Source of the DNA: Rhabdophis nuchalis
Lineage: Eukaryota; Chordata; Lepidosauria; Squamata; Natricidae
NCBI GenBank assembly: GCA_039707465.1
Contig: CM077647.1
Location: forward strand, 178,292,276 to 178,356,275
DNA length: 64,000 nt
Direction: 5' to 3'
Part shown: piece after piece, positions 10,555 to 55,080 of the stretch
How positions within the stretch are numbered: the first letter of the stretch is position 1
Layout of the letters: every line of letters starts with the position of its first letter
Translations under genes and position numbers: made by a program
The notes under the pieces: model-generated
The model's database searches: none
The model's input: the letters and a program-made list of their open reading frames with translations, nothing else
What the model was told of the DNA's origin: nothing

Positions 10555-12310
10555 AATGAGAGAGTAACAGGATTGGAAGGGGCCTTGGAGGTCTTCTAGT
10601 CCAAGCCCCTGCCCAAGCAGGAGACCTTCTACCATTTCAGACAAATGGTGGCCCAATCTCTTCCTTAAAGAGAGGAAGGTTGGAGGAAGGGGAGGAAGAG
10701 AAGGAGAATAAGAGAGCTGGAAGGAACCTTGGAGGTCTTCTAGACCAGCCCTATGCCCAAGCAGGAGACCCTATATCATTTCAGGCAAATGGTGGCCCAA
10801 TCTCTTCCTTAAAGAGGAAGGTTGCAGGAAGAGGAGGAAGAGAAGGAGAATAAGAGAGCTGGAAGGGACCTTGGAGGTCTTCTAGTCCAGCCCCATGCCC
10901 AAGCAGGAGACCTTCTACCATTTCAGACAAATGGTGGCCCAATCTCTTCCTTAAAGAGAGGAAGGTTGGAGGAAGGGGAGGAAGAGAAGAAGAATAAGAG
11001 AGCTGGAAGGGACCTTGGAGGTCTTCTAGTCCAGCCCCATGCCAAGCAGGAGACCTTCTACCATTTCAGACAAATGGTGGTCCAATCTCTTCCTTAAAGA
11101 GAGAAAGAGGAAGGATGGAGAAAGAAGAAGAGGAAGAGAAGGAGAATAAGAGAGCTGGAAGGGACCTTGGAGGTCTTCTAGTCCAGCCCCATGCCCAAGC
11201 AGGAGACCTTCTACCATTTCAGACAAATGGTGGTCCAATCTCTTCCTTAAAGAGAGAAAGAGGAAGGATGGAGAAAGAAGAAGAGGAAGAGAAGGAGAAT
11301 AAGAGAGCTGGAAGGGACCTTGGAGGTCTTCTAGTCCAGCCCCATGCCCAAGCAGGAGACCTTCTACCATTTCAGACAAATGGTGGTCCAATCTCTTCCT
11401 TAAAGAGAGAAAGAGGAAGGATGGAGAAAGAAGAAGAGGAAGAGAAGGAGAATAAGAGAGCTGGAAGGGACCTTGGAGGTCTTCTAGTCCAGCCCCATGC
11501 CCAAGCAGGAGACCTTCTACCATTTCAGACAAATGGTCGCCCAATCTCTTCCTTAAAGAGAGGAAGAGGAAGGTTGGAGAAAGAAGAAGAGGAAGAGAAT
11601 AAGAGAGCTGGAAGGGACCTTGGAGGTCTTCTAGTCCAGCCCTATGCCCAAGCAGGAGACCCTATATCATTTCAGGCAAATGGTGGTCCAATCTCTTCCT
11701 TAAAGAGAGGAAGAGGAAAGTTGGAGAAAGAAGAAGAGGAAGAGAAGGAGAATAAGAGAGCTGAAAGGGACCTTGGAGGTCTTCTAGTCCAGCCCCCTGC
11801 TCAAGCAGGAGACCCTCTACCATTTCAGACAAATGGTGGTCCAATCTCTTTCTTAAAGAGAGGAAGAGGAAGGTTGCAGGAAGAGGAGGAAGAGAATGAG
11901 AATAAGAGAGCTGGAAGGGACCTTGGAGGTCTTCTAGTCCAGCCCCATGCCCAAGCAGGAGACCATCTACCATTTCAGACATGGTGGTCCAATCTCTTCC
12001 TTAAAGAGAGGAAGGTTGCAGGAAGAGGAGGAAGAGAAGGAGAATAAGAGAGCTGGAAGGGACCTTGGAGGTCTTCTAGTCCAGCCCCATGCCCAAGCAG
12101 GAGACCCTAAATCATTTCAGGCAAATGGTGGTCCAATCTCTTCCTTAAAGAGAGGAAGAGGAAGGATGGAGAAAGAAGAAGAGGAAGAGAAGGAGAATAA
12201 GAGAGCTGGAAGGGACCTTGGAGGTCTTCTAGTCCAGCCCCCTGCTCAAGCAGGAAACCGTCTAGACCGTTTCAGAGAAATTGCTGCTCAATCTCTTCAG
12301 AAACCTGTAG
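10555..12310 (-). repeat. ~150-bp satellite derived from a CR1-type 3' tail
   Basis: About 12 tandem units contain AGAGCTGGAAGGGACCTTGG, then AGGTCTTCTAGTCCAGCCCC, CAAGCAGGAGACC, CATTTCAGACAAATGGTGG and a GAGGAAGAGGAAG linker. The first blocks match, in reverse orientation, the 3' untranslated tail typical of CR1-like LINEs (another copy is at 33075). Unit length is near 153 bp (51 codons), so reading frames persist on both strands. The right edge (12250-12360) decays into a single CR1-like tail. Confidence 0.9.
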
Positions 12311-12639
12311 AGATGGAACGCCCACAATTTCTAGTGGCGAGCCGTTCCCCTGGCGAATTGCCCTCGCTGCTGGGAAATGTCTCCTTAATTCCAGCTGGCT
12401 TCTCTCGTTTGATTAATTTCCATTCATTGCTTCTTTTATTTATCCTGAATAATATTTACTCAAGAAAAGTTCAACTACAAAAGGCCAAAATATTGGTGGG
12501 GGGCGGGGAAGAAAAAGGAAAGTTTTTAAAAAACCCATAAAAGATATTTTTTTAAAAACGGCTTTAAAAAAAATTAACTCATCGACGCCCTGCGAATATG
12601 CATTAATCCAGCCGTTGTTTCTGGGTCTTGCCTTTGTGG
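12311..12639. other. Residual CR1-like tail and AT-rich DNA
   Basis: The first ~50 bp continue the CR1-like tail of the satellite. The rest is AT-rich with A and T runs and no recognised feature. Confidence 0.45.
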
Positions 12640-13125
12640 GAGACCGCACCCTCTCCCCGAAGGGACTCGGGGCGGTGCACAGGACTTTAAAAACATATAT
12701 ATAAATACAAACAATACAATATTTAAAATAGAGTTAAATAATTTACCTGCGCTAAAAGTTTACAATCTTAAAACCCTAAAAACCCTTTACACTAATTCCC
12801 AGCAATCCCTATTAAAACAATTTAAATTTATACTACAGCCTAGGATGGATAGATTAGGCCAGGCCGGCCAGAGGAAAAAAGTAAGTTTTTAGCTTTTGGC
12901 AGAAGGAGCGGAGGTCCGTGGTTGTTCTCAGTTCGGGGGGGTAGGTCGTTCCAGAGGGTCGGGCCCACCACAGAGAAGGCCCTTCCCCTCGGCGTTGCCC
13001 GCTGGCACTGCCTAGTGGACGGCACCCGGAGAAGTCCCTCTCTGTGGGAGCGAATCGGCCGCAGGGATGTATGAGGCAGAATGCGATCCCGCAAATAACT
13101 AGGTCCCGTGCCATGGAGTGCTTAT
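12640..13125 (-). mobile_element. 5'-truncated L2/CR1-group LINE (3' end)
   Basis: Read on the minus strand it gives the C-terminal protein block seen in other copies here (DRILPHTSLRPIRSHREGLL, then a PRGRAFSV..LWNDLPP block). This is followed by an AT-rich 3' UTR and the terminal GCACCGCCCCGAGTCCCTTCGG motif. No (ATT)n tail is preserved. Confidence 0.9.
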
Positions 13126-13660
13126 CAACAAATTAGAACCCGGCATCCAAAGAAGGCCAGAGGTGATCGAAGTGGGCAGAGGTGGAGAAAAGGAGAGGAG
13201 AAACAGAAGGGAATTTTGGGGGTGGGTTGGGTGGGAGAAGAGGTCAAATGTCAGGGGGGAGTCCTTTACAAGAAGCAGCCCACCTGGGTTGCTCGCCGGG
13301 GTGGGTTTCGGCTTCTTTTACTGCGGGTTCACTCAGGGATGTGCTTGACAAAGGGCCGTTTCCCACGCTTCAATTATTTCCCTGGCTGTTTTTGTCCCTG
13401 CTCGGCCAACAATCTGAGCAAGCAAGAAGAAAGATGGTGGCTCCTATGGCACCGCCAGGGGTGGGATACGACCGGGTACGCCCCAGTACGGAGGTTACTA
13501 CTTACTTGGCCGAATCGGGCCGAACCGGTAGAAACCCACCTCTGGTGGCCGCTCAGCACCGGGGTCAGCAAACTGCGGCTCTGGAGCCGCATGTGGCTCT
13601 TTCATCCCTCTGCTGTGGCTCCCTCAACGGTTGGTGCCACAATTTTGAGAGGATATCAAA
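13126..13660. other. Fragments of interspersed repeats
   Basis: Segment 13345-13430 recurs at 18030-18110 (GGGCCGTTTCCCACGCTTCA, CTCGGCCAACAATCTGAG). Segment 13450-13550 contains the AACCGGTAG phrase of a common squamate repeat. At 13560-13625 begins a hAT-like element (GGGGTCAGCAAACTGCGGCT, GGAGCCGCATGTGGCTCTTT) that is interrupted by the L1 on its right. Confidence 0.6.
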
Positions 13661-15649
13661 ATATCCCAAATTTGCGACTTCCGGTTCCGGCTCCGGCGGC
13701 GACGGGCGAACTTAGGGTTCGCTCGCCGCTTTGTTTCTTTTCCTGCCCCCCCGCGGGGGCGAGAAGCCCCTTGTTTGGGGTTTCTCCCGTAAAGCTGGCT
13801 CGACGGGGAAGCCCCCCCCACGGCAGTGGGGAAAGCGACCCCGATCCTCGGCTTAGGCGGAAGAGGACATGCTGCGGGGGGCTTTTCCTTCGCCAAAGGT
13901 TGGCAGCACCATTTAATTCTATGGAGAGAGACGATCGGAAGAGTCGGGAGGCTTTTCGGGACCTCAGCTGCGAGCGGAGAGTGAGCTATTAAAACTTTTT
14001 TTTTTTGTACTGTCAGCCGGGCTGAAAGGGACAGGAGGGGGGTGTTTGTTCCCAAAAACCCCCCCTTGGACTAAAAGCGGCACTTGGAAATGCCTCGCTG
14101 CGAGGAATCGGAAACTTTTAATCCGGATGGTCTCTAACAAGGGAAAGTATTTTGCGGCTTGTTTGCAATTATGTCTCTAGGTCTGGCTGAAACAGTTTCT
14201 TTTTTGCTTTTTAACCGCTTTCTCCCTCGGGCTCTGAGTTTGGGCGGAAAATGGCTTCTCTTTGTCCCCAACTGACTATGACCTATGGAAAACTACCAGT
14301 GTCTCTTTGTGATTTGGACTTCCTCTAATTATTGATGAAGAATTTTCCTCTTTTGGATTTGTGTTTTCCTTTCTGGATTACCTTCGTTATTATACCTATG
14401 GAGTTGGAAAAGTTTCTCTACTGGTTTCTGAATTCTGCAGCTCTACAACTTTGAGAACTTTGGACTCCTGATCTGCCTCACCAGCCCCACCCTAAAAACG
14501 CCATTTTACTGGCACGGATTTTAATAGCTAAACATGGCACAAGAAGCAACGCTGGCAAGCCTTGAACAAAGAATGACTGCCCTTGAATCTGTTATACAAA
14601 ATTTGGTATTAGAAATTAAGGCCCAGAGGGCAGAAAATGTCAATTTAAAAAAGGAATTACTGGACACTCGAAAACAAGTGCTTGAGAATACACAGAAGAA
14701 TGAAGAATTGAAAGGGGGGCTGAAGGGGGCTAAGGGAGAGATTAAAAATGTTTCTAATGAGGTTGTGGAAATAAATGGGCATGTGACTAGGATAGATATG
14801 GAATGTTTCTGAGATGGATGGTGAATGTCTCCCTGATCTTATGAGTACAATTATTGCAGACTATTTACATAAACCAAAAGATGAGATCAGAGGGGACATT
14901 GACCTAGTCTACAGAATAAATTCTGCATATGCCAGGATGAATGAAGTACCCAGAGAGATACATGTAAAATTTGTTAGAAGGTCAACCAGAGAGGAGATCT
15001 TGAAGGCGCAAAGAGGGAGTTCTATGATTTACCAACAAAAGGAGGTTACCATCTTGAAGCAGATTCCAAGAAAGATTAGAGAAGCCAGAAGGAAATTTTC
15101 CTTCTTGTCTAAAACATTGTTTGATCATGGGATCTGGTTCAAGTGGGTTGATACCCGAAGGGATGCTGGTGTTCTGGGAAGGAGGTAGAGTGAAGATTAA
15201 AACAGTTGCTGAGGCGGAAGCCTTTCTTAAAAAACATTCCTCTGTCCTGGGAGAAGATCCAGGGGGGGCAGGGGGAGCCATGGCCCCACCCGCTGGGGGC
15301 CCAGGGGAGAAGGTGGAAGATACAATTGCCAAGAGACTTAGATCTAAAAAATAACTTTGCCCTGGGTTTTTTTTGAGTAATATTGTATGATATTTGTAAT
15401 CTGGATTTTTGTAATTGACTGACAGTATATAACTGAAAAATTTAGGAATATGTACTTGCTCCCAGCTTGTAGTGTTATGTGAAATGTTTCTTTTCTTTCT
15501 TTTTAACAATGTAACTTGAGGTACCGGAGGAGCCGACGACTTTGACGTGACCACTCTCAAAATTTCTATGTATCCCTTACCCTACCCCATAAAAAATGTA
15601 AACTCAATAAAACTTTTTCAATACAAAAAAAAATATATCCCAAATTTGC
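13661..15649 (+). mobile_element. ORF1-only L1 insertion with 15-bp target duplications
   Basis: The element (13676-15634, 1959 bp) is bounded by identical 15-bp direct repeats, ATATCCCAAATTTGC, at 13661-13675 and 15635-15649. It has a GC-rich 5' UTR (13676-14533), an ORF1-like region (14534-15354) and a short 3' UTR ending AATAAAACTTTTTCAATAC plus an A-run. There is no ORF2 (endonuclease/reverse transcriptase, normally about 3.8 kb) between ORF1 and the tail. This architecture matches a half-L1 (HAL1-like) element mobilised in trans. Confidence 0.85.
14534..15354 (+). pseudogene. L1 ORF1p-like protein, frameshifted
   Basis: L1 ORF1p is a trimeric RNA-binding chaperone. Residues 1-80 from the ATG at 14534 form a heptad-rich coiled coil (LEQRMTALE, LKKELLDTRKQ). 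The downstream part carries the conserved RRM/C-terminal-domain blocks INSAYARMNEVPREIHVKF, TREEILKAQR and REARRKFSF. The frame is broken near 14805-14815, with about 20 residues missing relative to the copy at 61588. It is broken again near 15145, after GIWFKW, and the C-terminal block GMLVFWEGGR continues in another frame to 15354. It cannot make a full ORF1p as it stands. Confidence 0.85.
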
Positions 15650-18142
15650 CCTCTAGAAAAAACTGCTTCGTCATTCCAATTGCTCAACTCGACTCTTTGT
15701 GGGAATTTCTCTCTTCCCTAACCTCAATGAGAACTAGAAGCCATCTGTTCAAATAGATCTGCTCGACGGACTCCTGAAACAAAACACTGCATCTAGGGTT
15801 CGTTTTATCTTAGGAAGAAACCGAAGAGACAAAACAAGAATCTGAGGGAACCTCCATGAGTTTTGTTTTCGCTGCCGGAGGCCATCATGGCTTAAAATGG
15901 AGTCTTGATGAGGGACGTCAAGCTGGCCATGCCCAAGCTGGCCATGCCCCCCCCAACACCCCCTACGGCCCTCTATAAAATCGAGTTTGACATCCCTGAT
16001 ATAGATGGTTTACAGCAGGAGTGGGATTCAGCTGATTCCGACCGGTTCAGGCGAACCGGTAGCTCTAACGATCAGCTGAGAGCGAACCGGTTCGCTCCGA
16101 CGATCAGATTGGCGCGCCTGCCCTTGCACTTTCCTTACCTTTATCCTCCAAGCGGATTAGCACGGCAGAGGGGATGGCCGCGCCTCAGCGGTGTTCCTCC
16201 CCAAGAAGCAAAAGTGGCAGGTTAAGTTTTGATAAAACGGCGCACATGCGCAAAGCACGGCAATCGCCCGAACCGGTGGTTGTTCGCGGTTGTTTGGCCT
16301 TGCCCAACGGGCTTCCTTTGTGGTTCACACTCCCCCGTCACCCCCTCCCCCAGCCCCAATGTTGGCATCCAAGAAACGGGGATCGGAGATCTAGGATGTA
16401 GGAAGAACAAAATTGCATGACAATTCCCATCTTCCACAAGGGAGCCTGGCCCGGGGGGGGGGGGGAATAAGAGTAGGATTGTGTGTTGGGCGGGGAGGAG
16501 AGGATGTCGGTGAGGGGTGTGCGGGGAAAAAAAGGACACGGCAAGGGAGCGAAAGCAAAACAGATGTCTGGAAGCCGGAAAAAGGATCGGGTCACAGCTG
16601 CAGATGTTCCTTGGGGGCGAGTCGAGCATCTTGTGCTTCTGGAGCAAGGGGGTTGGGGGGAGAACGACAAACCAAGATTTAGCGAGGGATGGGGGAGGTT
16701 AGAAGACGAAAGAGACCAGGATCCGAGAGCAGAAACTTGCCGAGTCCCTTTTCTTTGCTCAATTTGCCCCTTTGGCCTGTGTTTGTGTGAGGGTTTTTTT
16801 GGTATCAAAAGAGTACGTGAGCCGCCTCCATCCTTTGACCTGCTTGTGTGGAAGACCGGCGCCATCTATCTGCCAAGGAAGGAACACCGCCTCTTTTGAG
16901 AAATCCGGAGGAAAAATAATTAAAAAAAAAAACCAAAACCGCAACCTTCTGTAAATCATCATCTGTCATCGTAGTGTCAGGCCGGATTGTGCGGTGTGTG
17001 TGCAAATCCTAGCCGCAAAAGATCTTTTGTCATGTGCATCAATCACCTCTTCTCGATCCTTTGCAACAAGCAGAGCGGGAAAACGGAAAGGGGAAAGATG
17101 CGGAGGCCGCCACCCCCTTCCCTCCCGCGAAAGCTCTCCGGGAGGGAGAAAATCGAAGTGCAAGAGGGAAAAAATACTTTTTTTTTTTTACAATTTATTC
17201 CGCTCTGGAGAGAAGAAAAAAAAGTGTGTGTATGCAAGCTAATTTCAAGCCCAGCGCAAATCTTTTGAAGTTAAAGCCGCCGCGCTAAAGACATTCGGCT
17301 ATATTTGGCTCTTATTGGAACATTAACGCTAATCGTGTTTATGTAAGTTTCTAAACAGGCTTAAAACATCAAGCCAGTTTTCCAGCGAAGGCCTGTTTTT
17401 TTCCCACTGCTACGGAGGTCTTTATGAAACAATAATAATTTTAAAATTCCCTTTTCTTTTCAAATCTTTCTTTCCTGCCTTTCATTTAGTTCCTCGGCAG
17501 GCGAATTCTTCAAAAAAAACAAACTCGCGGCTTCTCAAAAAAAAAAAAAGTCTCGCAAATACGGACAGTCTTACGACCCCAATGGGAGTCCCAAATTTGT
17601 GTTGTGGTGCGTTTTGCCCCCTTTTACGACCTTGCTGGCCACGGTTGTTAAGTGAATCGCTGCCGTTGGCCAGTTAGGAACCCAGCTGTTAAGTGGATCT
17701 GACTTTCCCATTGACTTTTGCTTGTCGGAAGGCCGCGAAAGGGGAAATCACATAACCTTGGGACACAACCACGGTCTTAAGTATGGACCAGTTGCCAAGC
17801 ACCTGAGTTTTAATCACCTGAACATGAGGAGGCTGGAAAGGACGTAACTGTGAAACACGGTCACGTCACATTTTTCAGCGCCGTTATAACTTTGAAGTCA
17901 CTAAACGAACTATTGTAAGTTGAGGACTCCCTGTATTTATATGATGCCTGTTGTGTGTGGGGTTGTTTTAGTTGTTGATGGCTGTTGTTTGTTGTGGATA
18001 CCAAGTACTTGATAAGCCGGTTAATTGACGAAGGGCCGTTTCCCACGCTTCAATTATTTCCCTGGCTGCTTTTGTCCCTGCTCGGCCAACAATCTGAGTA
18101 GCTGCAAAACTGAATATCAACTCCCCATAGATATTCAACAGA
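15650..18142. other. Intergenic DNA with old repeat fragments
   Basis: At 16010-16290 lies a repeat with GTGGGATTCAGCTGATTC and several GAACCGGT phrases. A MITE copy in reverse orientation spans about 17560-17940 and ends GTAAGTTGAGGACTCCCTG. Segment 18030-18140 repeats 13345-13430. The part 16400-17480 looks unique; 17280-17440 has balanced composition. No splice-bounded coding segment was recognised. Confidence 0.5.
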
Positions 18143-18486
18143 TAAAGGTAAAGGTTCCCCTCGCACATATATGCTAGCCGTTCCTGACTCTAGGGGGCAG
18201 TGCTCATCTCATCTCCGCTCCAAAGCCAAAGAGCCAGCGCTGTCTGAAGACGTCTCTGTGGTCATGTGGCCCGCATGACTCAACGCCGAAGGCGCATGGA
18301 ACGCTGTTACCTTCCCACCAAAGGTGGTTTTTTTCTACTTGCATTTTTTACATTCAAACTGTTTGGTTGGCAGAAGCTGGGACAAGTAATGGGAGCTCAC
18401 TCCATTATGCAGTGCTGAGGATTCGAACCCTGACCTTTCTGATTGACAAGCTCAGCGTCTTAGCCACTGAGCCACCGCGTCTCTAG
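18143..18486 (-). mobile_element. Sauria-type tRNA-derived SINE
   Basis: On the minus strand the element starts with a tRNA-like head: A-box region GTGGCTCAGTGGCTAAGACG and B-box GGTTCGAATCC (plus strand 18419-18429). The body contains AAGCTGGGACAAGT-type phrases in reverse, CACCTTTGGTGGGAAGG and CAGACAGCGCTGGCTCTTTGG. It ends in ACCTTTACCTTT. This matches the squamate Sauria SINE layout (tRNA head, Bov-B-like tail). A second copy is at 58598. Confidence 0.9.
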
Positions 18487-19334
18487 GTTCAAACTGGTGG
18501 ATGTAAAAATTCTAGTGCTCCTCGCATTCAACGTTCTTTCTGCATTAATACGAGCCGTTCAATTGGGGTCCTCTATGCTCCATCTGGGTTGGTTTCCTGC
18601 AGACGTTTCGTGACCCAACTAGGTAACAACATCAGTGCTAGAAGGGGGGGGGGGTTGCTCTCTGTTTGTACGCTAAGTGTCTTGCCCTGTTAAGTGTTGG
18701 TGGGTGTTCTCGGTGGCTCCTTGATTAGGCTGCTGTTTACAGTTTGCGTGAGTTGATCCTTTCTCGATTTGGGATTTCGTTTACCATACCCCACACACCC
18801 TGATGATGTTACCTAGGCGGGTCATGAAACGTCTGCAGTAAAACCACCAAGTTCAGAGAGCACCAAGGACCCCACAGCCCTCCCTCTCCCACTCCGCCAA
18901 CCCCACTCCCTTCTAGCACCGATGTTGTTACTGTCAAGTTTCCTAACAACGCCCTAATTGATTCATAATGATAGAATCACGTTTTTAATACAAAACCAGG
19001 GATTTGTTCGGTGCTCCATTAGGCAATATCGGTTCGCAGTCAAGCCTGTGCTTTGTTTGATTTTCTTCTGAACCCTACCCCTGCTCCTCCCCTCCCCTCA
19101 GTCTGTGTCATAGATCACATTCCCCTGTAAGATGCACCCCGGCTGCAGTAATCGGAGATCTGACTTCAACCGACAGTACGCGCGGAATGTACTCCCCCTC
19201 CTTTCTCTCATGACAATGCGGGGAGTTGACAGTTACCTAATTGAGTCTTCAAACGTCTCCCAAGGAAACAATCCAGTTGAGGGAGAGCATCATGGACCTC
19301 ACATTCCTCCCCCCCCCTCCTCCGCACACCTGTC
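18487..19334. other. Intergenic DNA with a short inverted repeat family
   Basis: The phrase GCAGACGTTTCGTGACCCAA followed by CTAGGTAACAACATCAGTGC at 18600-18640 reappears inverted at 18800-18840 and again near 20570 and 39605. It is a fragment of a dispersed repeat I cannot name. The remainder shows no gene. Confidence 0.5.
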
Positions 19335-20045
19335 TTTTCCAGATGTTACTGTCAGGCGTGTAGCGCCGTCTTTTCTTGTGGGTTGCAGGCCTGTCACACT
19401 TTCTATTATTATTCTACTACGCCTTTTCTATGGTGGGAAAATGGGAGGGGTGGGGGATTGTACAGAGGTAAGATGATTACGTAGCCATAACAAAATTCTT
19501 TCTAGAAAGCCAAGGTCATCCTTTTGTCTCTGCACCTGACTGGAACTGGATGGGTGGAAGCTACCAGCATGGCAGTGGAAGACTTGTGGGTGTGGGGAGG
19601 GAGGGGGGGGGCAAGATCTTGAACTTCCAACTGGGTGGGGAAAATCGGCAAGCTTTCAGATGTGGGTCTCCCCAGATGTGCCAAAATGGCTCTCTTAATA
19701 CGTTTGGATGCTATTTGGAACCCTGACATTAACTCGAATCTGAAACCCAGTCGAAAGTTCAGAATCTGGCCCCCACACCCACAAGTCCATCCCATGGCCC
19801 AGTCTTACCACTGCCAGGCTGGCAGTTCCACCCATCCCGTTCCGGTCAGGTGCAGAGGTGCAGAGACAAAAGGATGACCTTGAGTTTTCTAGAAAGGAAT
19901 TTTGCTTTGGCTACGTAGCATCTCACTCCGTACAATCCCCCCCCCCCCGTTTTCCCACCATAGAAAATGCATGGTAGAATAACAGAAAGCACGGCAGGCC
20001 AGAGATCCACAAGGAAAGATGGCGTACGGGTCTGACAGGTTACCT
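19335..20045. mobile_element. Large imperfect inverted repeat (~0.7 kb)
   Basis: The left arm (19335-19620) and right arm (19760-20045) are reverse complements with moderate divergence. Paired blocks include TCTATGGTGGGAAAATGGG with its complement, AAATTCTTTCTAGAAAGCC, GTCATCCTTTTGTCTCTGCA and CACCTGACTGGAACTGGATG. The outer ends read GTTACTGTCAGGCG and, inverted, GTAACCTGTCAGACC. A partial copy sits at 24148-24245. It is either a foldback transposon or two LTR-like copies in inverted arrangement. Confidence 0.75.
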
Positions 20046-20513
20046 AGTTTGGTTGGTTATCATCTTTAAAGCGCTCCACGGCATGGGACCTAGCTATCTG
20101 CGGGATCGCATCCTACCCCATACATCCCTGCGGCCGATTCGCTCCCACAGAGAGGGACTTCTCCGGGTGCCGTCCACTAGGCTGTGCCAGAGGGCGATGC
20201 CCAGGGGAAGGGCCTTCTCTGTGGCGGGCCCGACCCCCTGGAACGACCTTCCCCCTGATATTAGAACAACTACGGACCTCCGCTCCTTCCGTCAAAAATT
20301 AAAAACACACTTTTTCTGCTTGGCCGGCCGAGGATAATCAACTGTTTTTTAGGGTTTTTAACGATTAATTTTTAGTTTTAATATGGGATTTTAGCGCAGG
20401 GTTAGTTTAATTTGATTTTATATTGTACTATGTTTGTGATTTTATATGTATTTTAAATACCCTGTGCCCCGCCTCGAGTCCCTTCGGGGAGAGAGAGCGG
20501 GTTAGAAATTAAA

Positions 20514-20560
<47 letters not shown>

Positions 20561-20562
20561 GA
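20045..20562 (+). mobile_element. 5'-truncated L2/CR1-group LINE with (ATT)n tail
   Basis: It encodes the last ~95 residues of the reverse-transcriptase ORF (ALHGMGPSYLRDRILPHTS, SVAGPTPWNDLPPDIRTT). A 3' UTR follows, with the terminal CCCCGCCTCGAGTCCCTTCG motif and about 13 ATT units. Confidence 0.93.
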
Positions 20563-20814
20563 AACATCTGCAGGAAAACTACACAAGCTCAGAGACCTCC
20601 AAGGACCCCGCGGTTCAATCGTGAGCTACAAATATTCTTATATGCACATCATTTGTAACTATGGAATATTGCTAGCTCATGGTTGAACCATGGAGCCCTT
20701 GGTGCGTTCTGAGCTGGCTTGGGAACGAATTCTACCACCACATGCTAGAGGGAGGTGGGTCTCCATTTCCCTTTGGGTGAACACCCAAGAGCCCATTGTA
20801 CCAGGGCAGGATTG

Positions 20815-21335
20815 AAGCGTCTTTGCAAGGGGATAGTGCGCTTCAAGGTTTTGACAACCATCTTCAAAGCGCTCCATGGCTCGGGACCTAGTTACATGCG
20901 AGACCGTCTCCTGCCCCATACATCCCTTAGACCGATACGCGCCCACAGAGAGGGCCTTCTCAGGGTGTCGTCGGCTGGACAATGCCGACTGGCGACACCC
21001 AGGGGAAGGGCCTTCTCTGTGGCGGGCCCTGCCCTGTGGAACGACCTACCCCCTGAACTATGTACCATCACCGACTTCCGCCTCTTCCGCCAGTGTTTAA
21101 AAACACACCTGTTTCTTCAAGCCGGCCTAACATAGCCTCCGCTGTGACTAGTATTAGATAGTTTTAAAATGGGGGGTTTTAATTGGTTTTGGCGCAGGTT
21201 TTTGTTATTTAATAGGTTTTTAAATTTGTGTATTTTATATTACTTTTGTATGTTATTTTAAATTCCTGTGCGCCGCCCTGGGTCCTTTTGGAGAAGGGCG
21301 GGATACAAATTGAATAAAATCAAAAAATCTAAATC
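20815..21335 (+). mobile_element. 5'-truncated L2/CR1-group LINE, second subfamily
   Basis: It carries the same C-terminal block (GSGPSYMRDRLLPHTSLRPI) but a different terminal motif, CGCCGCCCTGGGTCC then GAGAAGGGCGGGATACAAAT, and a tail AATAAAATC rather than (ATT)n. The same end appears inverted at 39785 and 50510. It lies just beyond the ACIN1 poly(A) site. Confidence 0.9.
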
Positions 21336-21409
21336 TAAATTTTCCCCGCCAACGGCGGTGGGCTCCCCGTTTTCGGCGCCGCCTCCCAAAGAAGCAGGAC
21401 AGCAGCTTT

Positions 21410-21805
21410 AAAACTAACGCCATCTCTTTTATTATGCTCTCTTTCCTGTATCGTCAGAAGAATAAAAAAAACATTTTCCCAAAATAAAATACAAATCAAC
21501 GGGAAGGACACTGGCTCCAGAAGAGGGGAGCAGGAGGGGTGGGGGGGTGGGGTCGGGAATCAAACTTATCCCCACGTTAGGGGGAAGGAGGGAGGGAGGG
21601 AGGAGAACCCTACCACTTCGGCTGCCTGCCAGCCACGCCGGACCCCTCTCGGCCCTTCCAGCGGTGGGCCAAAGAAACTCACCCCCCCTCCTGGTTCCTC
21701 CTCGCCTGCAAAACTCAAGAGGAGCTCGATTCGGGGAAAGTGCCCCCCCCCAACTCCTGCACCCCCCCCCCAGCCCGAAGGTCAAAAGAAAGGCTGGGGA
21801 ATCGC
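21410..21805 (-). other. ACIN1: ACIN1 3' UTR
   Basis: The sequence after the stop codon (21806-21808) runs to an AATAAA poly(A) signal (minus strand; TTTATT at 21428-21433). Cleavage is expected 10-30 nt further left. The UTR is G-run-rich on the minus strand and carries no transposon, although LINE tails begin within about 80 bp beyond it. The exact end is not visible from sequence alone. Confidence 0.7.
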
Positions 21806-54853
<33,048 letters not shown>

Positions 54854-55080
54854 GGCCGAAGGGGGGGAAGAATCGGGATCGCCTTCCGGGGCTGGCTGGC
54901 TGGCTGGACGGGTGGAGGCCGGCGGCTCCGCCTCTTTAGCAGTCCCGCGGGCGGCGCAGCGGCGAGGAAGGCGGCCCGGGCGACGGCGGGAGCCCCAGCG
55001 CAAGAGCGGAGCGGCGGACGGGCGGCGGGGCCATCTTGCCGGCGCCCGATCGCTTTTCCCGGCAGCCCCCGGGAAGAGGA
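54854..55080 (-). promoter_or_regulatory. ACIN1: ACIN1 internal CpG promoter with YY1-like site
   Basis: CpG-dense sequence surrounds the short-isoform first exon. GCCATCTTGCCGGC at 55030-55043 reads GCAAGATGGC on the gene strand, the YY1 core that often lies just downstream of transcription starts. This implies initiation near 55.05 kb and a 5' UTR of about 200 nt. No TATA box is seen. Confidence 0.6.

Noticed and set aside
11115..12540. 310-codon frame with 51-residue repeats
   Set aside because: The unit is a CR1-like 3' tail; the period is a multiple of three by chance.
20053..20337. 94-codon frame as a cellular protein
   Set aside because: It is the C-terminal block of an L2/CR1-group LINE repeated about ten times in the window.
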